Positions 17,554 to 25,953 of a stretch of DNA of 64,000 nucleotides are shown piece after piece (the first letter of the stretch is position 1; the number at the start of each line of letters is the position of its first letter). The DNA is taken from positions 3,720,001 to 3,784,000 of the forward strand of contig NZ_CP072203.1 in the NCBI RefSeq assembly GCF_017654315.1, given 5' to 3'. The position numbers and the translations under genes are program-made. Under the pieces are notes generated by a model, which worked only from the letters and a program-made list of their open reading frames with translations, made no database searches and had not been told where the DNA came from. The stretch comes from Gordonia polyisoprenivorans. GTDB taxonomy: Bacteria; Actinomycetota; Actinomycetes; Mycobacteriales; Mycobacteriaceae.

Positions 17554-17677
17554 ATGGACAACGCAGCACGATCGACCGGACCCGCAATCGCCGGCGCGCT
17601 GCGCACCGACCTCACTGCCTGCGAAGCTGCCACATTACTCGGACGCACCGGATCAGCAGTCGTCAACGCCCGCCACC
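17554..17677 (+). pseudogene. Fragment of the Cys-cluster/HTH module
   Basis: ALRTDLTACEAATLLGRTGS and the following AVVNARH match the C-terminal HTH of the module proteins at 13720, 25532 and 30694, with changes. The Cys-cluster half is absent and the match stops 5 bp before the end of the convergent TetR gene. No terminal palindrome follows. It marks an older, decayed fourth copy. Confidence 0.8.
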
Positions 17678-17681
17678 CCGA

Positions 17682-18380
17682 TCACATGTCCGTGCAGGCC
17701 TGGTCTAGTCGCTGCAGCCACCGGATCATTAGTTGTGTCTCGGCCCCCCCGAGGACGTGGGAGTTGGCAGCGACGTACTCGAGCACTTCGTGCATCGCGC
17801 GACTGGCGGTCCGGCCGCTGTCGGACGAGACCCCGGTAATGGCAGCGATGGCACCATCGCGCACTGAGTCCGACAGGGAACGATCCGCTTGGGCCAGAAT
17901 GATCTGCCGGAGCGTCACCCCAATATTTGTCACGATGATGTGTGCCGCAGCGTCTTCGGCCGAGACCGCCAATCGGCCCTGATTATCGGCTCTCGTCGTC
18001 AAACCGAGCAGGATGGTGTACGCCCGTAGCTGGGCCGGGTGATGGTGCCCGGGCCGAACCTTTCCGTACATCAGCGTGTAAAAGCCCGGATTCGCCAGGC
18101 CGAACGCAACGTGTGTGTCCCACCCGTTGCGGATGTCCTGTATGGGATCGCCACTGAGCTCCTGGGAACCCTTCTGCGCCAGGTACAGGTCGAAACCACG
18201 CTCGATCACGGCGTCAACGAGTCCCTGCTTGGAGCCGAAGAAGTGGTACAGCGTCGGCATCCTGACACCGACCGCATCACAGACGGCCCGCAGGGAAATC
18301 TCCTCACCGGGGGACCCTGCGATCAGGTCGGCAGCAGCGTCAAGCAGCCGAGTCCGCGTGTCCGAGAGCTCCACTGTCAT
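17682..18380 (-). CDS. TetR-family transcriptional regulator
   Basis: A 232-aa regulator starting at ATG 18380 (MTVELSDTRTRLLDAAADLI). The N-terminal HTH is ISLRAVCDAVGVRMPTLYHFFGSKQGLVDAV. The C-terminal domain begins WDTHVAFGLANPGFYTLMYG, characteristic of the TetR_C_33/YcdC-like group. It is divergent from the SDR/SnoaL operon, and two perfect palindromes lie between them, so it should repress that operon and itself. The ligand is unknown. Confidence 0.9.
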   Translation of the reverse strand: MTVELSDTRTRLLDAAADLIAGSPGEEISLRAVCDAVGVRMPTLYHFFGSKQGLVDAVIERGFDLYLAQKGSQELSGDPIQDIRNGWDTHVAFGLANPGFYTLMYGKVRPGHHHPAQLRAYTILLGLTTRADNQGRLAVSAEDAAAHIIVTNIGVTLRQIILAQADRSLSDSVRDGAIAAITGVSSDSGRTASRAMHEVLEYVAANSHVLGGAETQLMIRWLQRLDQACTDM

Positions 18381-18457
18381 CTCGATACATTACAACATAA
18401 CGAGATTCGGTCGACACTCGTCATTCGTATCGCCGAGCTTGAACTCTCCGGTGCGCT

Positions 18458-18491
18458 GATACAGTGGCGCTGTATCGCCGATATGGCGATA
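18458..18491. promoter_or_regulatory. Two overlapping perfect palindromes (TetR operators)
   Basis: GATACAG-TGGCG-CTGTATC (18458-18476) and TATCGCC-GATAT-GGCGATA (18473-18491) are both perfect 7-5-7 inverted repeats and share four bases. They lie between the divergent TetR gene (start 18380) and the SDR (start 18538). Such a pair suggests two TetR dimers on opposite faces or two promoters controlled separately. Confidence 0.75.
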
Positions 18492-18537
18492 TGTATCGAT
18501 GAAATACGTGCAGTCGAGCAGGAGAGATGGAGAAGTC

Positions 18538-19293
18538 ATGACTGAATATTCACTACAGGGAAAGAACGTCCTCGTTGCAGCGGGCGCGAAGAACCTCGGG
18601 GGACTGATCAGCCGCGAAGCAGCCAAGGCAGGCGCGAACGTCGCCATCCACTACAACTCCGAGTCCACCCGCCCCCAGGCTGAGGAGACCCTGGCCGCCG
18701 TGGAAGCCGCGGGTGGCAAGGGTGTGATCCTGACCGGCGACCTGACCGTTGCCGAGAACGTCGCGAAGCTTTTCGGCGACGCCGAATCTGCTCTCGGGAC
18801 GATCGATGTCGCCGTCAACACTGTCGGCAAAGTGCTGCGCAAGCCAATCGTTGACACCGGCGAAGACGAGTTCGACTCGATGTTTGACATCAACGCGAAG
18901 GCCGCCTACTTCTTCATCAAGGAAGCTGGCCAACATCTCGCCGACAACGGCAAGCTGATCACCTTTGTCACGTCGTTGCTCGCGGCGTATACCGACGGGT
19001 ACTCGACGTACGCCGGCGGCAAGAGCCCGGTAGAGCACTTCACCCGTGCCGCGTCCAAGGACTTCGCCGACCGCGGTATCTCAGTCAACGCCATCGGCCC
19101 CGGCCCCATGGACACCCCGTTCTTCTACCCGCAGGAGACTCCAGAGCGGGTCGAGTTCCACAAGTCGCAGGCGATGGGCAACCAGCTCACCCATATCGAG
19201 GACATTGTCCCGATCGTGCTGTTCCTGGCCACCGATGGCTGGTGGATCACCGGACAGACGATCTTCGCCAACGGCGGCTACACCACCCGCTGA
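18538..19293 (+). CDS. SDR-family oxidoreductase
   Basis: A 251-aa SDR from ATG 18538 (MTEYSLQGKNVLVAAGAKNL) with an AGGAGAG site upstream. The cofactor loop is AGAKNLGG instead of the classical TGxxxGxG. The usual NNAG is NTVG. The catalytic pair lies in YSTYAGGKSPVEHF (Tyr/Lys), and INAKAAYFFIKEA gives the conserved Asn. It ends with a WWITGQTIFANGGY segment. The unusual cofactor loop is shared by some divergent SDRs. First gene of an operon with the SnoaL-like gene, under the divergent TetR. Confidence 0.88.
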   Translation: MTEYSLQGKNVLVAAGAKNLGGLISREAAKAGANVAIHYNSESTRPQAEETLAAVEAAGGKGVILTGDLTVAENVAKLFGDAESALGTIDVAVNTVGKVLRKPIVDTGEDEFDSMFDINAKAAYFFIKEAGQHLADNGKLITFVTSLLAAYTDGYSTYAGGKSPVEHFTRAASKDFADRGISVNAIGPGPMDTPFFYPQETPERVEFHKSQAMGNQLTHIEDIVPIVLFLATDGWWITGQTIFANGGYTTR

Positions 19294-19319
19294 TCGCAAG
19301 GACAGAAAGGAACACCGAC

Positions 19320-19649
19320 ATGACCACATCAACGATCCCCGAACCGGTGGCCTCGTTCATCGAGACGGTGAACCGGCATGATGACGAGGGTTTTCTTGAC
19401 GCCTTCACTCAGAGCGGCGCCGTCAACGACTGGGGACGGGAATTCACCGGCCGTGACGCCATCAAAGGCTGGAGCGACAAGGAATTCATCGGAAGTAATG
19501 GCACCCTTACTCCCGATACAGTCAGCGTCGAGGGCGACTCGATCACCGTCATCGGCGGCTGGCGCAGCAACCACGCCAACGGCCGGTCACGATTCAGGTT
19601 CGTGACCGTGGGCAACAAGATCGAACGCATGGAGATCAGCGAAGGCTGA
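19320..19649 (+). CDS. SnoaL/NTF2-like protein, 109 aa
   Basis: From ATG 19320 (MTTSTIPEPVASFIETVNRH), 26 bp after the SDR stop with GAAAGGA upstream. The pattern VNRHDDEGFLDAFTQSGAVNDWGREFTGRD is the SnoaL-like N-terminal half (helix, conserved Asp, Trp), followed by strands ending FRFVTVGNKIERMEI. Such proteins bind or turn over small organic molecules, or act as partners of oxidoreductases. It probably works with the SDR upstream. This repeats the oxidoreductase-plus-SnoaL-plus-divergent-TetR plan of the P450 locus. Confidence 0.85.
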   Translation: MTTSTIPEPVASFIETVNRHDDEGFLDAFTQSGAVNDWGREFTGRDAIKGWSDKEFIGSNGTLTPDTVSVEGDSITVIGGWRSNHANGRSRFRFVTVGNKIERMEISEG

Positions 19650-20372
19650 CCCACCGCTCGCCGACCACTTCAAGATCGGGGTCGCCAGTTACACCCTTCG
19701 GCAGCCCCGATTGCACTGCCTCACACCACGTGCTCGTGAGCGTGCTTGATGTTGACACTGGGATCAAGGAGTACGCGGCGTTTCAGTCCAGTACCAGAGT
19801 TGTCATATCACGGTCTTGCAATCAGGATCGCCGGCTCATGGAAACAACTTGGGATACCCCTGACGTTTTCTCGATGGTGGCGAAATAGATTGCAGCACAG
19901 CATATTTCACTGGTGCCAATATCACGTTCACCTCTCGTTCGAGGCGCAGGGTGCGGCCGTTGCCGCCTGCCGCCGAGCCGTCTTGTCTCAGATCACCTGT
20001 CGCGCAGATCAATCGGGGCCTGGCGGTCATCGTTGGTCGCCGACTCCCAGGTGCCTGTCACTGCTACCGCCTACGTTGTCACCCAACCGTGGGCGACTGT
20101 TTGAGCCTGCTGGCAGTGGCTGACCTTGGGGGGGTGAGGGGTGACTCCGCTACGTCAGGGACGTCGGCTGAGTTATCGGTGCTCCCAGCGCCACACCCGC
20201 TGGTCGGGTCTGGTTCTCGGAAGGGGCGTGGTGCTCGTCGGAGGGCACACCGTCCACCATGTTTAACTCACCACATCTTCGGTTGCATGTAGCGCATGGT
20301 GTGGTAGTTTGCGTTGCGTCAGATCGTCCGACGTTGCGGGACGTTCGTCTATCTCAGGGGGAGTGTGTGGTT
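19650..20372. other. Gap with a diverged repeat upstream of porin locus 1
   Basis: No gene is evident. Positions about 19890-19966 (TTGCAGCACAGCATATTTCA onward) align at roughly 70% to 25985-26064, which lies a similar distance upstream of porin 2. Both therefore share a conserved non-coding segment ahead of the porin genes. A run CTACGTTGTCACCC near 20071 recurs inverted near 26090. The rest looks non-coding. Confidence 0.5.
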
Positions 20373-20720
20373 GTGGTGAATGTGAAGCGTCGGTTGATGG
20401 TTGTGGGTGCCGGTTTGCTGTTGTCGGCTGGGGGAGCGGTCGCGGTGGCGCCTGCTGCGTCGGCGTTGACTGTCAGTCCGGTGCCTGGTGGGGGTGCGGT
20501 GGAGTTGACTTCCGGTGAGGCGCGGGTGGTTCATGACGCGCATATCGGCGGTGTGGTCGATGCGGCGTTGCCGCAGTTTGGACGTAGCCAGTATGGGCGC
20601 ACGGTCGGCCAGGCCATCGAGTACCGGTCCGGGATCGCCGCGCAGAACAACCAGTCGCTCTACATCAGCTACCGCACCCTGCCGGGCGGCAACAGCACGA
20701 TCTACACCGGCACCCGATAG
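20373..20720 (+). CDS. Small secreted protein upstream of porin 1, ~115 aa
   Basis: GTG 20373 (VVNVKRRLMVVGAGLLLSAG) follows an AGGGGGAG site; neighbouring GTGs at 20367 and 20376 are alternatives. There is a clear signal peptide ending APAASA before LTVSPVPGGG. The mature domain of about 85 aa lacks cysteine; it ends YISYRTLPGGNSTIYTGTR, suggesting a beta-rich fold. The porin gene starts 57 bp downstream on the same strand, so the two are probably co-transcribed. I know no family for it. Confidence 0.7.
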   Translation: MVNVKRRLMVVGAGLLLSAGGAVAVAPAASALTVSPVPGGGAVELTSGEARVVHDAHIGGVVDAALPQFGRSQYGRTVGQAIEYRSGIAAQNNQSLYISYRTLPGGNSTIYTGTR

Positions 20721-20776
20721 AAGGCACCCGGGAAAACGAACCGTAGGAGCCGAAAGGTGCAGGGGGAGTGTCGAAC

Positions 20777-21454
20777 ATGGTGATCAGGGCGACGGCACCG
20801 GCCAGGACAGCACGCCACCGCTACGACCTCGTGCCCGGGGTACTGGCCGTGCTCGCCGCCGCGCTGGCGGTGGTCGCGAGTGTCATCGGTGGGGGATCGT
20901 CGCACGCGGCCACTTTTGCTGATCGGCAGGTTTCCAAGGTCACCGATGACGGCTGGCGGGTGACGGCGATCAAATCGCAGGAGCAGGTGCGTAGTGTGCC
21001 GCCGCTCAACCAATCAAGTTGGACCCGTGAGGGATTCCTGTCCTTGAAGGGCGAGGGTGTGATCGCCGGTACCGGGTCGGTGCCGGTGCAATCCGGAACC
21101 GTCGCGGCCGGGTTTCAGATCGGCTGCAACACCGACGTCACCTCCGGGGCAACCATCGGTGTCTCGGGTGGTCCGTCAGCGCAGATGAACATCTCCTACC
21201 CTCCTGCGGTGGTGATCGGGGCGACGGTCACCCCGAACATCGCGACCACGTTGCGGCCGGGCACGATCGCCGATATTCCGTTCGGTAGCAAGAGGATGCA
21301 GACCGGGAAAGCCGGCATCACCGCCGACGGCGTGCACGTGAAAGTCGACGGCTGCTTGGGACCGGTCGCCGTGCGCGCCTACGTCACCGTCGCCGTCTCG
21401 ACGGCACTGAACGACAACACCGTCAACGTCTACGGACAACCCCACTACCTGTGA
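20777..21454 (+). CDS. MspA-family porin (porin 1)
   Basis: A 225-aa member of the MspA family, the octameric mycolate outer-membrane porins. After a signal sequence (VLAVLAAALAVVASVIGGG, cleaved near SHA-ATF), the family signatures appear in order: TDDGWRVTAI, VPPLNQSSWTREGFLS, a GFQIGCNTDVTSG block with the first conserved Cys, the ISYPP strand, LRPGTIADIPFG, and HVKVDGCLGPVAVRAYVTV with the second Cys. It ends VYGQPHYL. ATG 20777 lies 8 bp after GGGGAG. The next gene, a large secreted protein, follows within about 30 bp, so porin and secreted protein are one operon. MspA porins usually stand alone. Confidence 0.93.
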   Translation: MVIRATAPARTARHRYDLVPGVLAVLAAALAVVASVIGGGSSHAATFADRQVSKVTDDGWRVTAIKSQEQVRSVPPLNQSSWTREGFLSLKGEGVIAGTGSVPVQSGTVAAGFQIGCNTDVTSGATIGVSGGPSAQMNISYPPAVVIGATVTPNIATTLRPGTIADIPFGSKRMQTGKAGITADGVHVKVDGCLGPVAVRAYVTVAVSTALNDNTVNVYGQPHYL

Positions 21455-21493
21455 CCAGTCCTTTACCTGTGATCGAAAGGGACCGTGAGTTCT

Positions 21494-21625
21494 GATGACC
21501 GCTCCAACCATGTCTGCCACCGCGGGCGGGGCGCACCGCAGCGACGAGGCCGCGGCGACCACCGAACACTCCACACCGGCGTCGACGGCAACGACCAACA
21601 TGCAGATCACCCGGAAGAGTCGGTG
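21494..21625 (+). CDS. Short leader ORF coupled to effector 1, 43 aa
   Basis: ATG 21494 (MTAPTMSATAGGAHRSDEAA, then Thr/Ala-rich) ends QITRKSR with TGA at 21624-21626 overlapping the GTG start of the next gene (GTGA). Codon use here is better in this phase than in the phase of the downstream gene, which is why the effector start is moved to 21623. It may be a translational-coupling leader, or an N-terminus separated by a recent frameshift. Confidence 0.45.
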
Positions 21626-23947
21626 ACGTCGCACCCTCGTCGGGGGCGTCACCGGCTCCCTCGCCGCCGACTCGGTGCCGGCCTGCTCGCCGCCGCCGTG
21701 CTGGCGATCGGAGGTGGGGTCACCGTCGCCACGCTCGCGAGTGACCCAGCGCCGGCACATGCGGATGCGTTGTGTGATCAGATGCGCGCCCAGTACGGGG
21801 CGAATTGGCCGTGTATCTCGGTACCGACCAACACTTTCCAACCGACCACGAACACCCCGGCACCCGCGACCGGGGGCAATGGTGCGGGCTCGGGTGGTCC
21901 GCAGGTTGGTAGCAATATCGGGCCCGGTCCGGGTGAAGGTAACGGCACACCGATCGTGACCGTCCCCGGACAAGCCACTCCACAACCACCCGCTGCCGGT
22001 AACGGCGGTTCTGGGCCGGCCAACCTGAACACTGCCGGAACCAGGCCGACCGCACCGCAACCAGGCCCGACAGGCGACGATGCCGGGCAGATACCAGCAG
22101 CACCGTCCACCGCTGCCCCTGCGGCGACGACGGCACCGGGAGCGGTCACCACCAAGCCAGCGGCCGGCACCCCGCCGCATGCGTTGGATTCAGGGTCGAA
22201 GAAACCAGAGATCCCACTCGCGGCGTGGGTCGTCGCCGGTGCAGCAGCATTCGCCGCCGCGAACCCGCGTGTGCGGCGCGCAACCCTGGGCGCCCGCTCG
22301 TCGGGTGGTGGGTCGCGCGGCTGGTCATTGCTGCCACGCGGCGGATCGGAACGCGCGACGATAGGTCCCTCGCAGCTGGTGCTGATCAACGATCCCACCA
22401 GCCCGAAAAGCTATGTGTTCCATGAAGACGTCCCACCCGGTGGACATATCGGGGTGAATCCGGACGGATCAGCCACCATCTACGACGCCACCGGTAAACC
22501 GGTCAGCCAGATCGCGAAACCGTGGGCCTACGACGCCCTCGGCCGACCACAGAAAACGTGGTACACCGTCGACGAAAACGGCAACCTAGTCCAACACGTC
22601 CAACCCTCGCCCGATGCGGTGTACCCGATCGTCGCCGACCCCACCGACGCCTCAAGTTTGGGACAGTGCACACCAGATGACCCGGACGGCAATGGTATTG
22701 CCGGCTATCAACCACCTCAACAGCCGCAAACCTCCACCTCCACCGCCAATCCCGACGGGTCGATAACCACGAACACCACCGACGGGCACGGCGGGACGAT
22801 CACCTCGACCTCCACACCGGTCCCGGACTCCGGGGGCTCGGTCGATACCACCATCAACAACGCCGACGGCACCACCACCCAAACCCGATCAGTCCCCGAT
22901 GGGCAGGGTGGTGTCACGACTTGGACCGCCAACCCTGACGGATCGAACTCGGTGGTCTACCCCGACGGCACCGCCTACACCGAACCAGGCTCCTCCAACC
23001 AGGGCTACGGAGTATCCACCCCTACCGGCGACGGAGGAGTCCACACCGACTGCACCTCACCAGAAGGAACCCAATACACCGCCGACTCCACCCCCAACTA
23101 CGACGGCTCCATCCACACCGAAACCGACACCCCCCAAGGACACGTCAGCAGCAACTCCGCGGTCGTCGGTAGCGACGGGACAATTCTGACCCAAGCGACC
23201 ACGCCCGAGGGGCAACAAGTGATGACTCGCACCGATTCTCATCCAGACGGATCTGTGACGACCACTGGTCTCGAGAAGCACGTGATACTGCCTGATGGGC
23301 GGGATGCCTACATTCAGCCGGACGGCAAGATCTGGATCCCTGACAATGGCCAAGGCTCGCCGGCAACTATCGATGTCCACCCAGACAACTCGATCAGCGT
23401 CGACCAGGCCGATGGGCTGTCCTACGACATTCTGCCGGATGGGTCCATCAGGCTGCGAATGCCCGAGGGCACCGATGTCAGGGGGTCGCTGACATCAGCC
23501 GCGATCGAGGGCGCAAAGGGCATCTACGAGATAGGCGGGATGATCGCCCAACCGGGCCGACACACGCTCAACGCGGGAGACGCCGCCGCAGCAGCAAGTG
23601 GACTCCGGCTACTCGGACGGGCCGCCGGACCGATCGGCACCGTAGCCACGATCGCCTCGGGCGCAGCCGACCTCGTGAACGGCGCGCCGGTCCCCGAGAC
23701 GATCGGCTCTACTGCAGGCGGTCTCGCGGGCGCGACACTCGGCTCAGCAGCCGGCGCAGGCGCAGGTACCTACTTTGGAATTGCGACAGCCGCGGCAATA
23801 GGTGCTGGTGCCGGGTCAGCAGTTCCAGTGGTTGGCACCGTGATCGGAGCCGCGATAGGCGCAGGCGTCGGAGCATGGGTGGGAAGCACTTACGGCCGGA
23901 ACATCGGCGAAGGGGCACGTAAGGTGTGGAATACGCTATTCGGCTAG
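21623..23947 (+). CDS. Large secreted modular protein, candidate toxin (effector 1)
   Basis: A ~774-aa secreted protein. GTG 21623 starts a basic leader (RRGRHRLPRRR), a hydrophobic core (LGAGLLAAAVLAIGGGVTV) and a PAHA cleavage site. Next come a Cys pair (CDQMRAQYGANWPC), a long Pro/Thr-rich linker with GNGTPIVTVPGQ, and a short hydrophobic segment (IPLAAWVVAGAAAFAAANP). Around residue 334 is AVYPIVADPT, a motif frequent before toxin domains in actinobacterial polymorphic toxins. Degenerate DGSxTTT-type repeats occupy about 360-560. The last ~100 residues are a glycine zipper (GSAAGAGAGTYFGIATAAAI) typical of membrane-inserting domains. Co-transcribed with porin 1 and followed by a membrane-protein gene. 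Toxin function is inferred. Confidence 0.75.
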   Translation: MTSHPRRGRHRLPRRRLGAGLLAAAVLAIGGGVTVATLASDPAPAHADALCDQMRAQYGANWPCISVPTNTFQPTTNTPAPATGGNGAGSGGPQVGSNIGPGPGEGNGTPIVTVPGQATPQPPAAGNGGSGPANLNTAGTRPTAPQPGPTGDDAGQIPAAPSTAAPAATTAPGAVTTKPAAGTPPHALDSGSKKPEIPLAAWVVAGAAAFAAANPRVRRATLGARSSGGGSRGWSLLPRGGSERATIGPSQLVLINDPTSPKSYVFHEDVPPGGHIGVNPDGSATIYDATGKPVSQIAKPWAYDALGRPQKTWYTVDENGNLVQHVQPSPDAVYPIVADPTDASSLGQCTPDDPDGNGIAGYQPPQQPQTSTSTANPDGSITTNTTDGHGGTITSTSTPVPDSGGSVDTTINNADGTTTQTRSVPDGQGGVTTWTANPDGSNSVVYPDGTAYTEPGSSNQGYGVSTPTGDGGVHTDCTSPEGTQYTADSTPNYDGSIHTETDTPQGHVSSNSAVVGSDGTILTQATTPEGQQVMTRTDSHPDGSVTTTGLEKHVILPDGRDAYIQPDGKIWIPDNGQGSPATIDVHPDNSISVDQADGLSYDILPDGSIRLRMPEGTDVRGSLTSAAIEGAKGIYEIGGMIAQPGRHTLNAGDAAAAASGLRLLGRAAGPIGTVATIASGAADLVNGAPVPETIGSTAGGLAGATLGSAAGAGAGTYFGIATAAAIGAGAGSAVPVVGTVIGAAIGAGVGAWVGSTYGRNIGEGARKVWNTLFG

Positions 23948-23978
23948 GGGTGCCCCGGATGATGAAGAGGAGTCCTAG

Positions 23979-24596
23979 TTGCTACTTCTGATCGCTGCGA
24001 TCCTGGGTGGCCTCGGCCTGGCACTATTGGCCTTCCGGCGCGAGGTCGACACCTCTGGGGCGTTCGACGACACGTGGACACTCAAGACACCAGCACGCCT
24101 CGTGATATCAGGATTAGCTGTGGGCGCGGCGATGACGTCAGCGGCTCTGTGGCTTGCCTTCGGAGACAAAGAATCTGTCGCAGGAGACGTGCCCCTGGCA
24201 CACACTTCCGGAACTCCATGGCTCGTCTTTGGCATTGCAGGGACGGCATTTTTCGGAGGCGCAACCCTACTTGGATTCATCATCATTGCTTTTTCTCCCC
24301 ACCATTCCCTATTAGCAATGCGCATCGACGACGAGCATGTCGTGGTCCAGCATGGACTTAGAAAGCCCAAAAAAGTTGCCTGGAGCGACGTTGTTGACCT
24401 GGAGATCAGTGGTCCAGAACGGTCAGACTTGGGTTCTGAACTCACTATTGTCTACCGGACAGGAAACAGTCGGACACTATCCCGAATTCATCTATCGAAA
24501 TTTGGTACCGGCTTAGCCCCGGAAGAACTCGACGACATACTGTCGGTCCGATGGCAGCCCGACCTCGAACCAAAACCCAGACCCGGTAACGATTAA
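23979..24596 (+). CDS. Membrane protein, candidate immunity partner of effector 1
   Basis: TTG 23979 with AAGAGGAG 6 bp upstream, 31 bp after effector 1, gives 205 aa. Three membrane segments are visible: an N-terminal LLLIAAILGGLGLALLAF, then RLVISGLAVGAAMTSAALWL, then PWLVFGIAGTAFFGGATLLG with its hydrophobic extension. The C-terminal ~90 aa form a cytosolic beta-rich domain (MRIDDEHVVVQHGLRKPKKV, then a W-S-D motif) like bacterial PH-type domains. A membrane protein directly after a glycine-zipper secreted protein is the arrangement of immunity proteins to pore-forming toxins. No family name can be given. Confidence 0.65.
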   Translation: MLLLIAAILGGLGLALLAFRREVDTSGAFDDTWTLKTPARLVISGLAVGAAMTSAALWLAFGDKESVAGDVPLAHTSGTPWLVFGIAGTAFFGGATLLGFIIIAFSPHHSLLAMRIDDEHVVVQHGLRKPKKVAWSDVVDLEISGPERSDLGSELTIVYRTGNSRTLSRIHLSKFGTGLAPEELDDILSVRWQPDLEPKPRPGND

Positions 24597-24612
24597 CAAA
24601 ACCCAGAGGTCA

Positions 24613-24822
24613 GCGTGGCCACGGAAACTCTCGGCCGCTCCGCAGTCACCGGCCCCGCAAGTCACTCCCAACACCTCTGGTAACGGCGCCGCCAATAGCA
24701 GCACCAACTCGGGTACGAATGTGGGCAGCGGTATACAGGGCCAGAGTTCAATCGGTAGTACCCACTCTCCGACGACCGGGAATGGCAACAGTACCGGCCC
24801 CGACCCTAGTAAGTTGGTTTAG
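24613..24822 (+). pseudogene. Orphan Ser/Thr/Asn-rich linker remnant of an effector
   Basis: A frame without a start encodes AAPQSPAPQVTPNTSGNGAA, then Ser/Asn/Thr/Gly-rich sequence and SPTTGNGNSTGPDPSKLV to a TAG at 24820. Composition resembles the linkers of the two secreted proteins here, including a TGNG run. It precedes a second membrane-protein gene, so it may be the stump of a displaced effector tail still next to its immunity gene, as seen in polymorphic toxin loci. Interpretation is tentative. Confidence 0.45.
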
Positions 24823-24849
24823 GACGCGATGCGATCACTGGAGAACAAC

Positions 24850-25308
24850 ATGTCTGACAACCCGCATCTCAAGGGCTCTACCCCCGCACTGCCTCTACGC
24901 GTCATCCTCACAGTGTCCGCCGGTCTGGCGGCGATCGTCGCAGGCGGTGCCGCTGCAGCGTTCGGCCTGGTGCTGTGGCTAGACAACGGGATCTCCGCGC
25001 AGCAGGCCGCCATAGCCGCTCCGTTCATGGCGATCGCAGTTATCGCCGCCATGTCATCCAGCAGCGACCCGACGAGAGTCCCTTCGACACCACTACTTGG
25101 CAGCACAGTCAAGCAGCGCATAATTATTAAGCGCCGCATAGGATTTGCCATGGCTGCTATAGGACTCGTCGCTAGCATCATCGGATACACAACCAGCTCA
25201 GCGACAGATCTGTATCAATTCATCGCGATCTGGTCGGTCATCGGCCTCATCTTCCACGAGTGGACGTACGCACGAAGGATCACTCAGTTGGCCCGCGATC
25301 AGGACTGA
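24850..25308 (+). CDS. Four-helix membrane protein, candidate orphan immunity
   Basis: ATG 24850 (MSDNPHLKGSTPALPLR) has TGGAG 7 bp upstream and gives 152 aa; ATG 24829 would add seven residues. Four membrane helices: VILTVSAGLAAIVAGGAAAA, AAIAAPFMAIAVIAAM, IGFAMAAIGLVASIIGY and LYQFIAIWSVIGLIFHEW, with a basic loop (KQRIIIKRR) between the second and third. No family recognised. It follows the linker remnant and precedes module B, which fits a toxin-immunity cassette whose toxin has been lost. Function inferred only from position. Confidence 0.6.
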   Translation: MSDNPHLKGSTPALPLRVILTVSAGLAAIVAGGAAAAFGLVLWLDNGISAQQAAIAAPFMAIAVIAAMSSSSDPTRVPSTPLLGSTVKQRIIIKRRIGFAMAAIGLVASIIGYTTSSATDLYQFIAIWSVIGLIFHEWTYARRITQLARDQD

Positions 25309-25531
25309 TCATCTGAGTATGGAACGCTCTCAGGAACCTGCCGATCGCTCACGCGAGGGGCATGACCCCAGAGTCGGAAAGCATCGCAGGGATGGCGGGA
25401 AAAGACCTATGGAACGTCTGGAGCGCACACCGTGGCCTAAGCGGATCATCAACGCGCTTTCCGTCCTACCGTGCCCATGGCCATAGTCGTTATCCCATCC
25501 CAATACTGACGACCCTCGGAAGACCCCCTCC

Positions 25532-25900
25532 ATGCTCGACGGGCCTACTGATCCGCGACACGGCACGCTCAGCGGTTACAACAGCCACAAGTGCCGCTGC
25601 GAGCGATGCCGGGCAGCCAAAGCCGCTGCCGAAACCCGCCGCCGCCGAGCCATGACGATCGAGCAACGGCGCGCGATCGACGCCCGCCGCACACCACGCG
25701 CACCCACCGACGCCAGCAAAGCCCGCACCAAGGACTACATCGACCGCCGCCAGGTCGACACCCGCGCCAACGCGCGAGAACACCAGCGCCCCTGGACCAC
25801 CGAGGACATCGCCGTCGCCCTGCGCACCGACCTCACCGTGTGGGAAGCCGCCACACTACTCGGGCGCACCGGATCAGCAGTCGCCAACGCACGCCACTGA
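25532..25900 (+). CDS. Small Cys-cluster/HTH protein, module copy B
   Basis: Same family as 13720-14127: MLDGPTDPRHGTLSGYN, then the CRCERCRAAKAAAETRR cluster and the LRTDLTVWEAATLLGRTGSA helix-turn-helix. A CGA-to-TGA change ends this copy at NARH, about ten residues short of copy C (RFRPRK). Upstream sequence differs from copies A and C, so the unit conserved among all three begins at the ATG. The 223 bp before it (25309-25531) show no gene. Confidence 0.75.
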   Translation: MLDGPTDPRHGTLSGYNSHKCRCERCRAAKAAAETRRRRAMTIEQRRAIDARRTPRAPTDASKARTKDYIDRRQVDTRANAREHQRPWTTEDIAVALRTDLTVWEAATLLGRTGSAVANARH

Positions 25901-25953
25901 TTCCGCCCACGCAAATAGCGCCCACCACGTGCACGTGTCAGGCCAGTCAAGCC

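Noticed and set aside
22900..23190. Pro/Thr-rich alternative frame inside effector 1
   Set aside because: Out-of-phase reading of the repeat region of the effector.
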